From: Deltaproteobacteria bacterium
GTDB lineage: Bacteria > Desulfobacterota > Desulfobacteria > Desulfobacterales > Desulfatirhabdiaceae
Length of the DNA stretch: 64,000 nucleotides
Reading direction: 5' to 3'
Assembly (NCBI GenBank): GCA_016219185.1
Contig: JACRBZ010000011.1
Span: 1 to 64,000 of the forward strand
Shown piece by piece: positions 17,582 through 25,299 of this stretch. The first letter of the stretch is position 1; each line of letters starts with the position of its first letter. The notes under the pieces are model-generated. The model did no database searches. It was not told the DNA's origin and was given only the letters and a program-made list of their open reading frames with translations. Both the position numbers and the translations under genes were made by a program.

Positions 17582-18406
17582 TCAATTGACAAAACGCCAG
17601 CGGGTAATTCTACTTTCGAGCAGGAGAATCGCGTAATCAATGGCATAACCAACGATTGCGGCAAGAAACATCAATGCGATCAACAGCGGTGTTTCCATCA
17701 TCGTCTGCGCCTGAACCATGGAGTAACCGAACCCGGCACTCGTTGCGATAAATTCCGCTCAGATGACAGACATCCACCCCGCGCTCAGCGCAATCCGCAC
17801 GCCGGTCATGATATCCGGCAAGGACGCCGGAATCGTCACCCGGGTAAAAAGCCCCCATCGACCGGCCCCCATGGAACGCGCCGCGTGATAGTAATGCATG
17901 GGAACCGCCTGAACTCCGGAGATGGTGTTCAGAATGATCGGGAAAACGCCGACCATGGCGATCAGAAAAAGGGTCGGGCCATCGCCGAGGCCAAACCAGA
18001 CAATGGTCAGCGGCACCCAGGCCATTATCGGCACCTGACGCAAGGGGCCGATAACCGGATCGATCAATTTATTGGCAATCTTAAAATATCCCATCAAAAA
18101 ACCCAGACTGAGACCGATAACCATTGCAATTGATAGTCCGATGCCCACGCGTTTGAGGGTAAGCAGCAGATTCAGCAATATTTCTGCATCAAATATCGCA
18201 AACAGAAATGCCTTGGCCGTTGCCAGCGGCGAGGGCAAAACCAGCGTATTGTGATATCGCAGCGCCACAATCTGCCACAGGCCCGTCAACAGACTGAAGG
18301 TGACGAGTCTGTAGAAAGCTTTTCTGAAGTCGACACGTCCCTGAAAAATTGCGTTTACGGGCGGGAGTCGAAAGGATGCACGAACTTTATGTTCAGGGTT
18401 TTCCAT
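17582..18406 (-). CDS. saoP: ABC transporter permease with in-frame UGA (candidate Sec216)
   Basis: An SsuC/TauC-type permease with about six hydrophobic segments and the cytoplasmic EAA-like loop (YYHAARSMGAGRWGLFTRVTIPASLP region). The open frame stops at a TGA (17759-17761) after GWMSVI, but the same frame continues with AEFIATSAGFGYSM and another ~58 residues of normal permease sequence. It ends at TGA 17582-17584, giving 274 residues, the family length, and an 8-base gap to the ATPase. Starting 18 bases past the UGA, the RNA folds GAGUGCC-[GGGUUC]-GGU(U)ACUC. That hairpin fits the bacterial SECIS spacing, with a G-U-containing loop and one bulged U. In a Sec-using organism and an operon of cysteine-pair proteins, selenocysteine insertion is a good explanation. 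A nonsense mutation is the alternative. Confidence 0.75.
17721..17741 (-). promoter_or_regulatory. candidate SECIS hairpin for the permease UGA
   Basis: Minus-strand stem GAGUGCC (17741-17735), loop GGGUUC, return GGUUACUC (17728-17721): 7 bp including one G-U pair and one bulged U. The apical loop begins 25 bases after the UGA, within the 16-37 base range usual for bacterial SECIS elements, and starts with G. Folding was done by eye. Confidence 0.5.
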
Positions 18407-19167
18407 TGTTCCACCATTTCATCCGTCAATTCGGTTTTTCGATATTTTTTTAAGGCCTGCTTTAACGGCCCAGGTTGATTGAGCTCATGAACCGCATCCT
18501 GCAAGAGCGCAAAGAAATTTTTAAAATCGGGCGTCTGTTGAAACGCTTTTTTAACGACAAAAACATAAGTCGTCCAGTCCTGGCCGGTTTCACCCGGCTG
18601 GATCATCTTTCCATTCAGATAAAAGCCTTTCAGGACATCCAAGACAGCGCCATCCACAGCACCTTTGGCATAGGCGAAGGCAACGCCCGCATGAAGCATG
18701 GGGACCGGCCGGCTGTCCGGTCCAAACGCGGAATAAACCATTTGTCTCTGGAAATGCCGCCGGTGAGACACGGCGATGCGAAGCCCCGCTTTTGGAGCTG
18801 CAGGCGCCAGCACGATGATATCGGAGTTGATCATACAGGGGCCAAGTATCGCAAACCTGGCATCTTTTTGGATCAATCGAGCGGCTGCATCCGGGCACAT
18901 GATCGCCATGTCCAGCTCTCCTGAACTTAGCGCCCATTCCATGTTTGCCGTGCAGCAGTCCTTGATCGGATAAACCGAAATGGCGCTATCCACAACCGTG
19001 CAGTTTGCACCCTTTTCATGGATCAGATAATCCACGATCAACCCGGCCGATTCGTCGGGAACGCCGATTTTCCATTTGCCGGCATTTTCGGGAGCCGATG
19101 AAGGTGGACCGCAGGCAGACAGAAACAGCACTGTGCAGGCAACGGCACAGATTCCCCATTTTGTCAT
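18355..19167 (-). CDS. saoB: lipoprotein substrate-binding protein of the SAO-type operon
   Basis: 270 residues from the ATG at 19167, with a lipoprotein signal (lipobox LFLSAC, then GPPSSAPENAGK). It resembles periplasmic binding proteins of the NMT1/SsuA class, with helix-strand modules GELDMAIMCPDAAARLI and GAVDGAVLDVLKGFY. A vicinal cysteine pair lies in PIKDCCTANMEW. SaoB, as I recall it from NCBIfam-style naming, is an ABC substrate-binding (seleno)protein in this neighbourhood. Here the site would be Cys-Cys, with no UGA. A TTG start at 19191 is possible but has no ribosome-binding site. It overlaps the permease gene by 52 bases. Which of the two binding proteins is SaoB is not certain. 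Confidence 0.72.
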   Translation of the reverse strand: MTKWGICAVACTVLFLSACGPPSSAPENAGKWKIGVPDESAGLIVDYLIHEKGANCTVVDSAISVYPIKDCCTANMEWALSSGELDMAIMCPDAAARLIQKDARFAILGPCMINSDIIVLAPAAPKAGLRIAVSHRRHFQRQMVYSAFGPDSRPVPMLHAGVAFAYAKGAVDGAVLDVLKGFYLNGKMIQPGETGQDWTTYVFVVKKAFQQTPDFKNFFALLQDAVHELNQPGPLKQALKKYRKTELTDEMVEQWKTLNIKFVHPFDSRP

Positions 19168-19187
19168 GAAACGATGTGCTGACGTGA

Positions 19188-20303
19188 TCAAACCTTCAGA
19201 TCATATGCTTTTTTCTTCCAGTCTTCGTACTTCATGCCATAGGGGTAGATGGGGTCCACTTTTTCCCGGATAAACGTATCGAAATCCGGAATAAGCTTCT
19301 GGTCCAGAAACTGCGTCTGGATGATGTCTTCATATTTGGGAGCTTCGGTAAATATGCCGATATTCATGTTGTGGGCGATGGTTTCATCATAGGCGTCCTT
19401 TTCCAGATTCCAGCGCAAGGTCCGGGTTTCCCCGACTGTTTTTTTGTAGATCGTCATCAGCGAAACTTCAAGCGGCACGTGATAGTTCTTTGCAAAAATT
19501 TCCGCTGATTTAACCGGCTGGGTATAAATATACTGAAGCGCCTGAATATGCGCCAGAACCATTTTTTCAGCCACCTTGGGCCGCTCTTTCACAAAGTCCT
19601 TGTTCATGACCTGTGCGCAGCATATGCCCCACTTGTTGTTGGGAAAAGTGGAAAAGGTCCGCATGATTTTGCCGGTATCCTCGTATTCGGCCATGGAACC
19701 CCAGGGATCGCAGCACCAGTATGCATCGAGCTGGCCGGTTTTCAATGCCAGATACTTGTCCCGATCCGCCATGGCAAAGGTCTGATAATATTTGCCCTCC
19801 ACCGGAATTCCGTTATCCCGGGCAAAGGTGATCCACCAGCCGTGCTGTTTTTCCGGCGCCGTACCGATTCCCAGTTTCTTGCCGATCAACTCCTCGGGCT
19901 TATTAATGTCTTTTCGCACGACCATATACATGGAGCCGCCCTTATGGTTGTGCGCAACCGCCGCCATGGGGGAGCCCTTCAGGATCGCGCGGACCATGCC
20001 GACAAAGCCGATATACCCGACATCCATCTGACCGGCAGCCATGGCTTCGGGAACCTTCCCATTGCCGGCGACCTGGACATTCAGACCCATGGCTTCAAAA
20101 ATTCCGGCATCCCTGGCAATGGGAGCCGCCGTCATGTGATCGCAGTCATAATAGCCCAGCCGGACAACATCATTGCTTTCTCCCATCGCTTTTTTGATAA
20201 AAACAGACGGAAATCCGATACCCAATGCCGTGCTCGCTCCCAAAATACCCACCCCTTTGAGAAACGTTCGCCTGCTGACATCATTTTGCATGAGTGTATT
20301 CAT
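19188..20303 (-). CDS. Tat-exported NMT1-type substrate-binding protein
   Basis: A 371-residue binding protein with a twin-arginine signal (VSRRTFLKGVGILGAS) and an SsuA/NMT1 fold: VRLGYYDCDHMTAAPIARD, then GQMDVGYIGFVGMVRAIL. Two vicinal Cys pairs are present, AYWCCDPWGS and WGICCAQV, unusual in this class and shared as a theme with SaoB, SaoC and SaoT. Tat export suggests folding or cofactor/metal loading in the cytoplasm. It is the first ABC component in the operon, directly after the MerB-like gene. It is likely the main ligand receptor for a soft-metal or organometal species; that ligand is inferred, not shown. Confidence 0.8.
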   Translation of the reverse strand: MNTLMQNDVSRRTFLKGVGILGASTALGIGFPSVFIKKAMGESNDVVRLGYYDCDHMTAAPIARDAGIFEAMGLNVQVAGNGKVPEAMAAGQMDVGYIGFVGMVRAILKGSPMAAVAHNHKGGSMYMVVRKDINKPEELIGKKLGIGTAPEKQHGWWITFARDNGIPVEGKYYQTFAMADRDKYLALKTGQLDAYWCCDPWGSMAEYEDTGKIMRTFSTFPNNKWGICCAQVMNKDFVKERPKVAEKMVLAHIQALQYIYTQPVKSAEIFAKNYHVPLEVSLMTIYKKTVGETRTLRWNLEKDAYDETIAHNMNIGIFTEAPKYEDIIQTQFLDQKLIPDFDTFIREKVDPIYPYGMKYEDWKKKAYDLKV

Positions 20304-20336
20304 CTTGTATCAATCCTTTCTTCAAGAACAGGGTAG

Positions 20337-20990
20337 TCAATCGTTCATCAGCGGTGTAAAAAACGCGGCTCCGAATTCAACGGCTTCCGGTAATGGAAAA
20401 ATCCAGCAGGAGTCTGCGTTATCTCCCTGCCACGTCCTGGCAACGGTTTCGTCCCTTAAAAACACCATTTCCATGCACAGGCTGTGGGCCGCACATCCGC
20501 AGGTGCTCTGCCAGCGGACGCCGACATGAACGTCCTCGGACGGCTTTGCCGCCAGAATCCGTCTGTTTTTCTGATGAATCACGATCGGATCCCCTGTGAT
20601 ACAGCAATGAGAGTTGATGGTAACCTCATGTCCGAACATTGGACTTACAGAGAGCGCATCCAGCGCGCACATGGCATTGACCGTTACCTGACTGACCGTC
20701 AGGCGATGCGCGGTTTTCTCGCTGGTCATGGGATAAGCGCCGATAACATTCTTCCCGTCGCTGTCCAGGACCACCAGATCGTCGCCGGATAACCGTTTCA
20801 GTCCGGTTTCAAAGTCCGTGGCATGCAACAAGGCTAAAATCTCTTCCCGGTTCAGCGGACGTCCAAGAGTGACAAAACCCTTCAGGATGCCGCGGTGAAC
20901 ACTTCGAACATCTTCGGGTAATTTTTCCTGCCGGGACTTCAGTGGCAACAGATGATTCAGCCGTTCGACGGCTTCAGTGACGGTTGGCAT
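20337..20990 (-). CDS. saoL: MerB-like organometallic lyase
   Basis: A 217-residue protein of the alkylmercury lyase (MerB) family, which protonolyses carbon-mercury bonds. The MerB catalytic spacing Cys-x-x-Asp appears in NAMCALDALSVSPMFG (corresponding to Cys96 and Asp99 of classical MerB). A Cys-rich segment STCGCAAHSLCMEMVFL occupies the place of the second catalytic Cys. The N-terminal winged-helix-like region (GRPLNREEILALLHATDF) is also typical. A strong AAAGGAGAATCATC precedes the ATG. There is no merA, merR or merT nearby; instead it is embedded with an importer, an efflux permease and thiol proteins, the SaoL context. Expected product: free inorganic metal plus hydrocarbon, with the metal passed to SaoT/SaoC/SaoE. 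Confidence 0.88.
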   Translation of the reverse strand: MPTVTEAVERLNHLLPLKSRQEKLPEDVRSVHRGILKGFVTLGRPLNREEILALLHATDFETGLKRLSGDDLVVLDSDGKNVIGAYPMTSEKTAHRLTVSQVTVNAMCALDALSVSPMFGHEVTINSHCCITGDPIVIHQKNRRILAAKPSEDVHVGVRWQSTCGCAAHSLCMEMVFLRDETVARTWQGDNADSCWIFPLPEAVEFGAAFFTPLMND

Positions 20991-21015
20991 GATGATTCTC
21001 CTTTATTAATATTAT

Positions 21016-21477
21016 TCAGCAGCAATCTTCCATTCCTTCACCGAAAATATCGATCAGTTGATTGTTTTCGATTCTGAAAATGGCATACCCGATCTTGGCG
21101 CCTTTTCTTCCCTGGACGATAAACTCAAGGGGCGGTTTTTTATCGATATCCCGGAAAACGATGGACTGGTCATAAATTGGCGCCGGCACTTCATTGGTAT
21201 CAGCATATTTATCCCCCACATCCAGAATTACCCGCATGCGGTTGGCATCCTTGGCAATCCGATATATGACGATGACATCCGGACAGCCGTCGTTGTTCAA
21301 ATCCGCCCGGGCATATTTGATCACCGGCCAGTCCGGATGACGCTGTACAAAGTCTGCGATCATGGGATCGCTTTTCAGGACGTTTATATCAAATTCGATT
21401 TGATCTCCTTTGGGATGAGAATCATTTGAGCAGGCCATGACAAAGAGCAGCAGGACAAAGGCAACACGCAGGATCAT
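21016..21477 (-). CDS. saoC: Cys-Cys-COOH lipoprotein
   Basis: 153 residues from the ATG at 21477 (GAGGCGTAAC upstream). A lipoprotein signal ends LFVMACSND, and the mature part resembles FG-GAP/VCBS-like beta repeats (ARADLNNDGCPDVIVIY, then VFRDIDKKPPLEFIVQG). The protein ends GEGMEDCC directly before the stop. The C-terminal vicinal cysteine pair is the hallmark of the family I know as Cys-Cys-COOH (seleno)protein SaoC; some relatives have Sec in the pair, here both are TGC. It is probably an outer-facing soft-metal ligand in the periplasm or membrane. The stop codon is itself TGA, but readthrough would give no conserved sequence. It starts 1 base after the saoE stop. Confidence 0.82.
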   Translation of the reverse strand: MILRVAFVLLLFVMACSNDSHPKGDQIEFDINVLKSDPMIADFVQRHPDWPVIKYARADLNNDGCPDVIVIYRIAKDANRMRVILDVGDKYADTNEVPAPIYDQSIVFRDIDKKPPLEFIVQGRKGAKIGYAIFRIENNQLIDIFGEGMEDCC

Positions 21478-21478
21478 G

Positions 21479-22573
21479 TTACGCCTCGGCACGGGCAAAG
21501 CGACGCCTGATCGGCTGAAGCCAGGGATAACAGCATAAAAAAACAACGGCAACGGAGCATAAATATTTTACCGGATCAGGAACCGCGATAACGAACCAGT
21601 TGGACATGCCCACAACCCGGCGGCTTTTTTCCAGGTCAAAAAATGGAATGAAATCCGGCATCAATATCGCATTGGTGAATAAACCGATCATCATGGCGGC
21701 ACTGACCATGGTTAACGCATAAATGATCATGGCCCGTTTTCCAATTATCTTGTAAATACTGATCAGCTCCGGCAGATTCGTTGCCGCACCGGTCATCAAA
21801 AAGGTAATGGCCACCCCTGGGGCTGCGCCGCTGGCAACCAGCGCGGCCACAAAAGGAATATGGCCCACGGCGCACACATAAAGAACAGAGCCCAACACGG
21901 CGATTCCGGCAATGGATATCATTCCCGGATCTCCCAGATAGCGCTGAATCATGCTTGGGGGAACGATGGCGATCAGGAAACCCGCCAGGGGGATACCCAG
22001 AACAATGTATTTACTCGACATCACCCCAAGGTCCATGAAACCCCAGTGAAGTCCCGAATAAAGCCGCTGCGCCAGACTTACATCCGAATCCAGATCAAGG
22101 TTCGAAATCTCGGCCTGATGGTCCATTCCCGGCGCGTGAATTTCATCGCCAGCCAGCCGGTTGGCCAGCATCCCGACCAGAATCGGAACACAAAAGCCGC
22201 TGATCAGGTAGATGGTGGCCAGTTGGGGTCCGAGTAATCCATATGCCAAAAGAACTGCCGCTGGATTGATGATCGGGGTCGCCACCATGAACGCCAGGGT
22301 AGGCCCCAGATAGGCGCCGGTATAGTACAGCCCCAACCCCAGGGGGATAACGCCGCAACTGCAAATGGGCAGCAGCATGCCAGAAAGCGTGGCTTTGATG
22401 AGCGTCGACAGACGCCGATTGCCCAGCAGATGCTGGAGCCTTGCCGGGCTCAGGAAATTGTGCAGCCCACCGGCAACAATAAAACTGATGATGAGCCACG
22501 GAGACACGTCATTTAGAATATCAATGGATGTCAGCAGAATTTTTTCAAGAGCTTCAAAGACTACCACCATCAT
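21479..22573 (-). CDS. saoE: SaoE-type efflux permease (DUF318-like)
   Basis: A 364-residue membrane protein with about ten hydrophobic segments. The motif PICSCGVIPLGLGLYYTG in an early membrane segment, plus STLIKATLSGMLL and AVGHIPFVAALVASG, mark it as a member of the permease family that includes heavy-metal (Cu/Zn/As-like) efflux proteins. The Cys-Ser-Cys in the membrane is a plausible soft-metal site. Its start overlaps the stop of saoT by 4 bases (ATGA). In the pathway it would expel the metal freed by the MerB-like lyase. The transported ion is inferred from context. Confidence 0.87.
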   Translation of the reverse strand: MMVVVFEALEKILLTSIDILNDVSPWLIISFIVAGGLHNFLSPARLQHLLGNRRLSTLIKATLSGMLLPICSCGVIPLGLGLYYTGAYLGPTLAFMVATPIINPAAVLLAYGLLGPQLATIYLISGFCVPILVGMLANRLAGDEIHAPGMDHQAEISNLDLDSDVSLAQRLYSGLHWGFMDLGVMSSKYIVLGIPLAGFLIAIVPPSMIQRYLGDPGMISIAGIAVLGSVLYVCAVGHIPFVAALVASGAAPGVAITFLMTGAATNLPELISIYKIIGKRAMIIYALTMVSAAMMIGLFTNAILMPDFIPFFDLEKSRRVVGMSNWFVIAVPDPVKYLCSVAVVFLCCYPWLQPIRRRFARAEA

Positions 22574-22824
22574 GCGTTCACCGCATCGGCAATGGCTTTT
22601 GCGATGATATCCGGAGTCAGGTTCTCATATTTCTTTTTTCCGTTGACAATCATGGTCCCCTTGGTGATCATCCCGTATTTCTTAATGTAGTCAAAATCCT
22701 TTCCCGCATAGTAAATAGTTACATCCACGACACCATCATGTTTTTCTGCTATCTTTCGAATCACTTGGCCGTATTCGTCACAGCAGGGACAGGTATTGAT
22801 AAATTCCACATTAACTTTATTCAT
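22570..22824 (-). CDS. saoT: thioredoxin-like small thiol protein
   Basis: About 84 residues from the ATG at 22824; an in-frame ATG two codons upstream is also possible. A thioredoxin-like fold is suggested by VNVEFINTCPCCDEYGQVI with a CPCC active site, followed by the strand and helix pattern VVDVTIYYAG, then YGMITKGTMIVNGKKKY, like glutaredoxin/thioredoxin-like family 3 proteins. Relatives in this neighbourhood may carry Sec in place of a Cys; here it is all-Cys. It is the first gene of the operon, translationally coupled to saoE. It is probably a cytoplasmic metal relay or reductant for the lyase and efflux steps. Confidence 0.82.
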   Translation of the reverse strand: MNKVNVEFINTCPCCDEYGQVIRKIAEKHDGVVDVTIYYAGKDFDYIKKYGMITKGTMIVNGKKKYENLTPDIIAKAIADAVNA

Positions 22825-22871
22825 GCGCATTATCCTTTTGATAGACAGTAATATCAATGTATTGATGAGTT

Positions 22872-22924
22872 TTTACATCAATAATAATTATAAGTCAAAT
22901 TCATAAATGTTATAAATTAGGGGG
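22872..22924 (-). promoter_or_regulatory. promoter/operator element of the SAO operon
   Basis: A 53-base AT-rich block that matches 32072-32124 at 42 of 53 positions without gaps. On the minus strand it contains TTGACT, a 17-base spacer TATAATTATTATTGATG and TAAAAA, a plausible -35/-10 pair. About 48 bases separate it from the saoT start. The identity extends upstream of the -35, so a shared activator or repressor site is likely. Confidence 0.65.
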
Positions 22925-23041
22925 TTTCATTACCATTCAGATAATTGCCTTTGTCCGTTCCCGATATGGCCGCAGTGCGGACAGGGTGCATTGAGGGCTA
23001 TTTTCGCATCCAGGGCCTTGTTTGATTCAGGCAGACAAAAA

Positions 23042-23689
23042 TCAATTGCACAGCAATTCCTTAGCTTTCTTGACGGCGTGGATCGCGTCGGAAGCATAGC
23101 CGTCCGCTCCGATGGCATCCGCAAACGACTGAGAAATCGGCCCGCCTCCCACCATGACTTTGTATTTATCTCTTAGCCCTGCTGCCTTGAGGATGCGAAC
23201 CACTTCTTCCATACTGCTCATGGCGGTCGTCATGAGGGTGGACAGACAGATCATTTGTGCCCGGACTTTTTCCGCTTCATCCATGAATTTTTGCATGGGC
23301 ACATCGCGGCCGAGATCATGAACCTTGAACCCCGAGGATTCGAGCATGATCTTCACCAGATTTTTACCGATATCGTGAGTGTCCCCTTCCACCACGCCGA
23401 TGACAACGCTGCCCGCGGATTTGGCATCCGTCCCTTTCAGATGGGGTTTCAATACTTCAATCGCTGCATTCATGGCATCGGAACAGACCAGAAGTTGCGG
23501 GATGAAGTACTCACCGCTTTCATATTTTTTCCCAACGGCATCCATCCCCTTGGAGAGTCCCTCCAGGATCGCTTCATGGGCATTGATGCCCTGGCGCAGC
23601 GCTTCATGAGCCAGTGCCACGGCTCCGTCCTCGTCCATTGCCACGACGGCATCCGCCAGTTCCTTTAGAACCTGCTCTTTTATCTTCAT
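23042..23689 (-). CDS. corrinoid protein of a methyltransferase system (MtbC/MtmC-like)
   Basis: A 215-residue protein with an N-terminal helical cap (residues 1 to about 85, ending QLLVCSDAMNAAIEVL) and a cobalamin-binding Rossmann domain. The base-off ligand motif DTHDIG is at 103-108, followed by LSTLMTTAMSSMEEVV and MVGGGPISQSFADAIGADG. It carries the methyl group between a substrate-specific methyltransferase and an acceptor. Its start overlaps the activator gene by 4 bases, and it is the last gene of the ~9 kb leftward operon. The stretch 22925-23041 after it contains only a short CPHCGHIG-like zinc-ribbon-looking frame. Confidence 0.93.
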   Translation of the reverse strand: MKIKEQVLKELADAVVAMDEDGAVALAHEALRQGINAHEAILEGLSKGMDAVGKKYESGEYFIPQLLVCSDAMNAAIEVLKPHLKGTDAKSAGSVVIGVVEGDTHDIGKNLVKIMLESSGFKVHDLGRDVPMQKFMDEAEKVRAQMICLSTLMTTAMSSMEEVVRILKAAGLRDKYKVMVGGGPISQSFADAIGADGYASDAIHAVKKAKELLCN

Positions 23690-25299
23690 GCTTTATGCTC
23701 TCCAAATATTGATGGCTTCGGGAATTCCAGTGACCGGATAAAAAGCCGCTCGTAGGTGCTCAGTGAAGATAGCGGAAATGCCTTCACCTGACTTGCAATG
23801 ACTTTGGCATCCTCCAGCAATGCGGGGTTGACGGCGATCCGTCCGGCACCGGTAAGACTGCTGTTGCCGACGAAAGAATAGGTTGCGTTGGGAAGCGCTT
23901 CAATCATGCCCAGGCTGATGAGTTTCTCCGGTTTGAGATGCCTCCCGAACTCGCCGGCGATAACCACCGATTTAATATCCCCGGTCGATACACCGGCCAG
24001 ATCCCGTAGGGCCTTGAGGCCGGAGAAAATGGCACCTTTTGCCAACTGCACCTGGCGGACATCCTTCTGAGTGAAACATACGTCGTCCGTGACGAAAAAT
24101 GCCGTGGATCCTTTGTGCTGCCGCAACCTTTTTCGAATGGCCGGTGATCCTGATCCGTTGACGGTATGCATTCTGCCGCTGGAATCGACCAGTCCGAGCC
24201 GGATCAGCTCCGCCATCAATTCGATGATGCCCGAACCGCACAGACCCAGGGGCCGGGGATGTCCGGGAAGGACGATCAGTTTGACATCGCTGGAGATTTC
24301 AACTCCTGCAATGGCCCCTGGCGAAGCCGTGATTCCAAAGTCGATATTCATGCCTTCCAGGGCTGGCCCGGCAGCGCACGAGGTAGCGATCAGACCTTTG
24401 GGTCCCGCAAGGATGATTTCACTATTCGTCCCGATATCTATCAGAATGGAACTCTGGCGATTCTCGTGGATGCCCGTTGCCAGGAGGCCGGCCACAAGAT
24501 CGCCGCCAAGGTAGGCGGAAATGGCCGGAAGCCCCAGAACCGTGGCATTGCCGAATGCATCCAAACCGTACTGCCCGGCCTCACCGATGATGGCATCAAG
24601 GGACTGCGGCGTGTAAGGGTACTTACCCATGGGGCAAACGTCCATGCCGAAGAAGAAGTGAAGCATCACGGTGTTGCCGGAGATAACGATACGGGTAATA
24701 TTCCGGGGCAACGCGCCGAGCCCGTCAATGGATCGATGAATCATCCCCGTGACGGTTTCCCTGAGAATGAATGTCATTTCGCTTGATTGAGCCGGATTGC
24801 GGGCCGCGTGGATTCGGCTCATCACGTCGTGGCCGAATGCGCGCTGCGGGTTCAGAGTGGAACCGCGCGCCATCACCGCACCTGCGGGAAGACCGATCAC
24901 CTCCACATTGATCGTGGTGGTTCCGATATCGACGGCCACGACCAGCTCCGAAAAGGATATATTGCCATCAGATGGCCCCTCCCCCTGGACGACCTCCTTT
25001 GTGCGGTCGCCGCCGCAGGCCGGAAGCGTGACGTTCACATCCTCGCATAGAGCCACCCGGCACGCCAGGCGGATTCCCATGGATATGTCGGAAGCATCCA
25101 GATGAAGTCGTTCTTTATCATCGGGCAAGGAGGCCCCGCCCTGAATGTGAACCCGGCACTTGCCGCAGGTTCCCTGGCCCCCGCAAGCGGTTTCAAGGGG
25201 CATCCCGGCCCTCAGGAGCACATCGAGAAGTGGCGTCCCCTTGTCCGCAACAAGGCTTTTGCCTTCAGGGTCAACATTTACCTTCACTTTCTCAGACAT
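23686..25299 (-). CDS. RACo-like corrinoid activation protein (2Fe-2S plus ASKHA ATPase)
   Basis: 537 residues from the ATG at 25299, chosen for AAGAGGTGTG upstream and because the ferredoxin domain starts there. Cys39, Cys45, Cys48 and Cys80 form a plant-type [2Fe-2S] site (ACGGQGTCGKC). A long DUF4445/ASKHA region begins VVAVDIGTTTINVEV. Further conserved segments are ISGNTVMLHFFFGMD, DIGTNSEIIL and GEFGRHL. Such proteins (RACo, RamA-like functionally) reduce inactive Co(II) corrinoid back to Co(I) at the expense of ATP. The start overlaps the upstream UroD-like gene by 8 bases. Strongly supports an active corrinoid methyl-transfer pathway in this operon. Confidence 0.92.
   Translation of the reverse strand: MSEKVKVNVDPEGKSLVADKGTPLLDVLLRAGMPLETACGGQGTCGKCRVHIQGGASLPDDKERLHLDASDISMGIRLACRVALCEDVNVTLPACGGDRTKEVVQGEGPSDGNISFSELVVAVDIGTTTINVEVIGLPAGAVMARGSTLNPQRAFGHDVMSRIHAARNPAQSSEMTFILRETVTGMIHRSIDGLGALPRNITRIVISGNTVMLHFFFGMDVCPMGKYPYTPQSLDAIIGEAGQYGLDAFGNATVLGLPAISAYLGGDLVAGLLATGIHENRQSSILIDIGTNSEIILAGPKGLIATSCAAGPALEGMNIDFGITASPGAIAGVEISSDVKLIVLPGHPRPLGLCGSGIIELMAELIRLGLVDSSGRMHTVNGSGSPAIRKRLRQHKGSTAFFVTDDVCFTQKDVRQVQLAKGAIFSGLKALRDLAGVSTGDIKSVVIAGEFGRHLKPEKLISLGMIEALPNATYSFVGNSSLTGAGRIAVNPALLEDAKVIASQVKAFPLSSLSTYERLFIRSLEFPKPSIFGEHKA

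Noticed and set aside
18406-19191. TTG start at 19191 for the lipoprotein SBP
   Set aside because: No ribosome-binding site; the ATG at 19167 starts a proper lipoprotein signal peptide.
21016-21030. TGA stop of saoC read as Sec after the Cys-Cys end
   Set aside because: Readthrough gives Ile/Leu-rich codons over the next gene's ribosome-binding site with no conserved sequence; Cys-Cys at the very C-terminus is the expected ending.
22930-23041. CPHCGHIG frame after the corrinoid gene
   Set aside because: Looks like a zinc ribbon but has no start or ribosome-binding site and overlaps the corrinoid gene in another frame; left unannotated.
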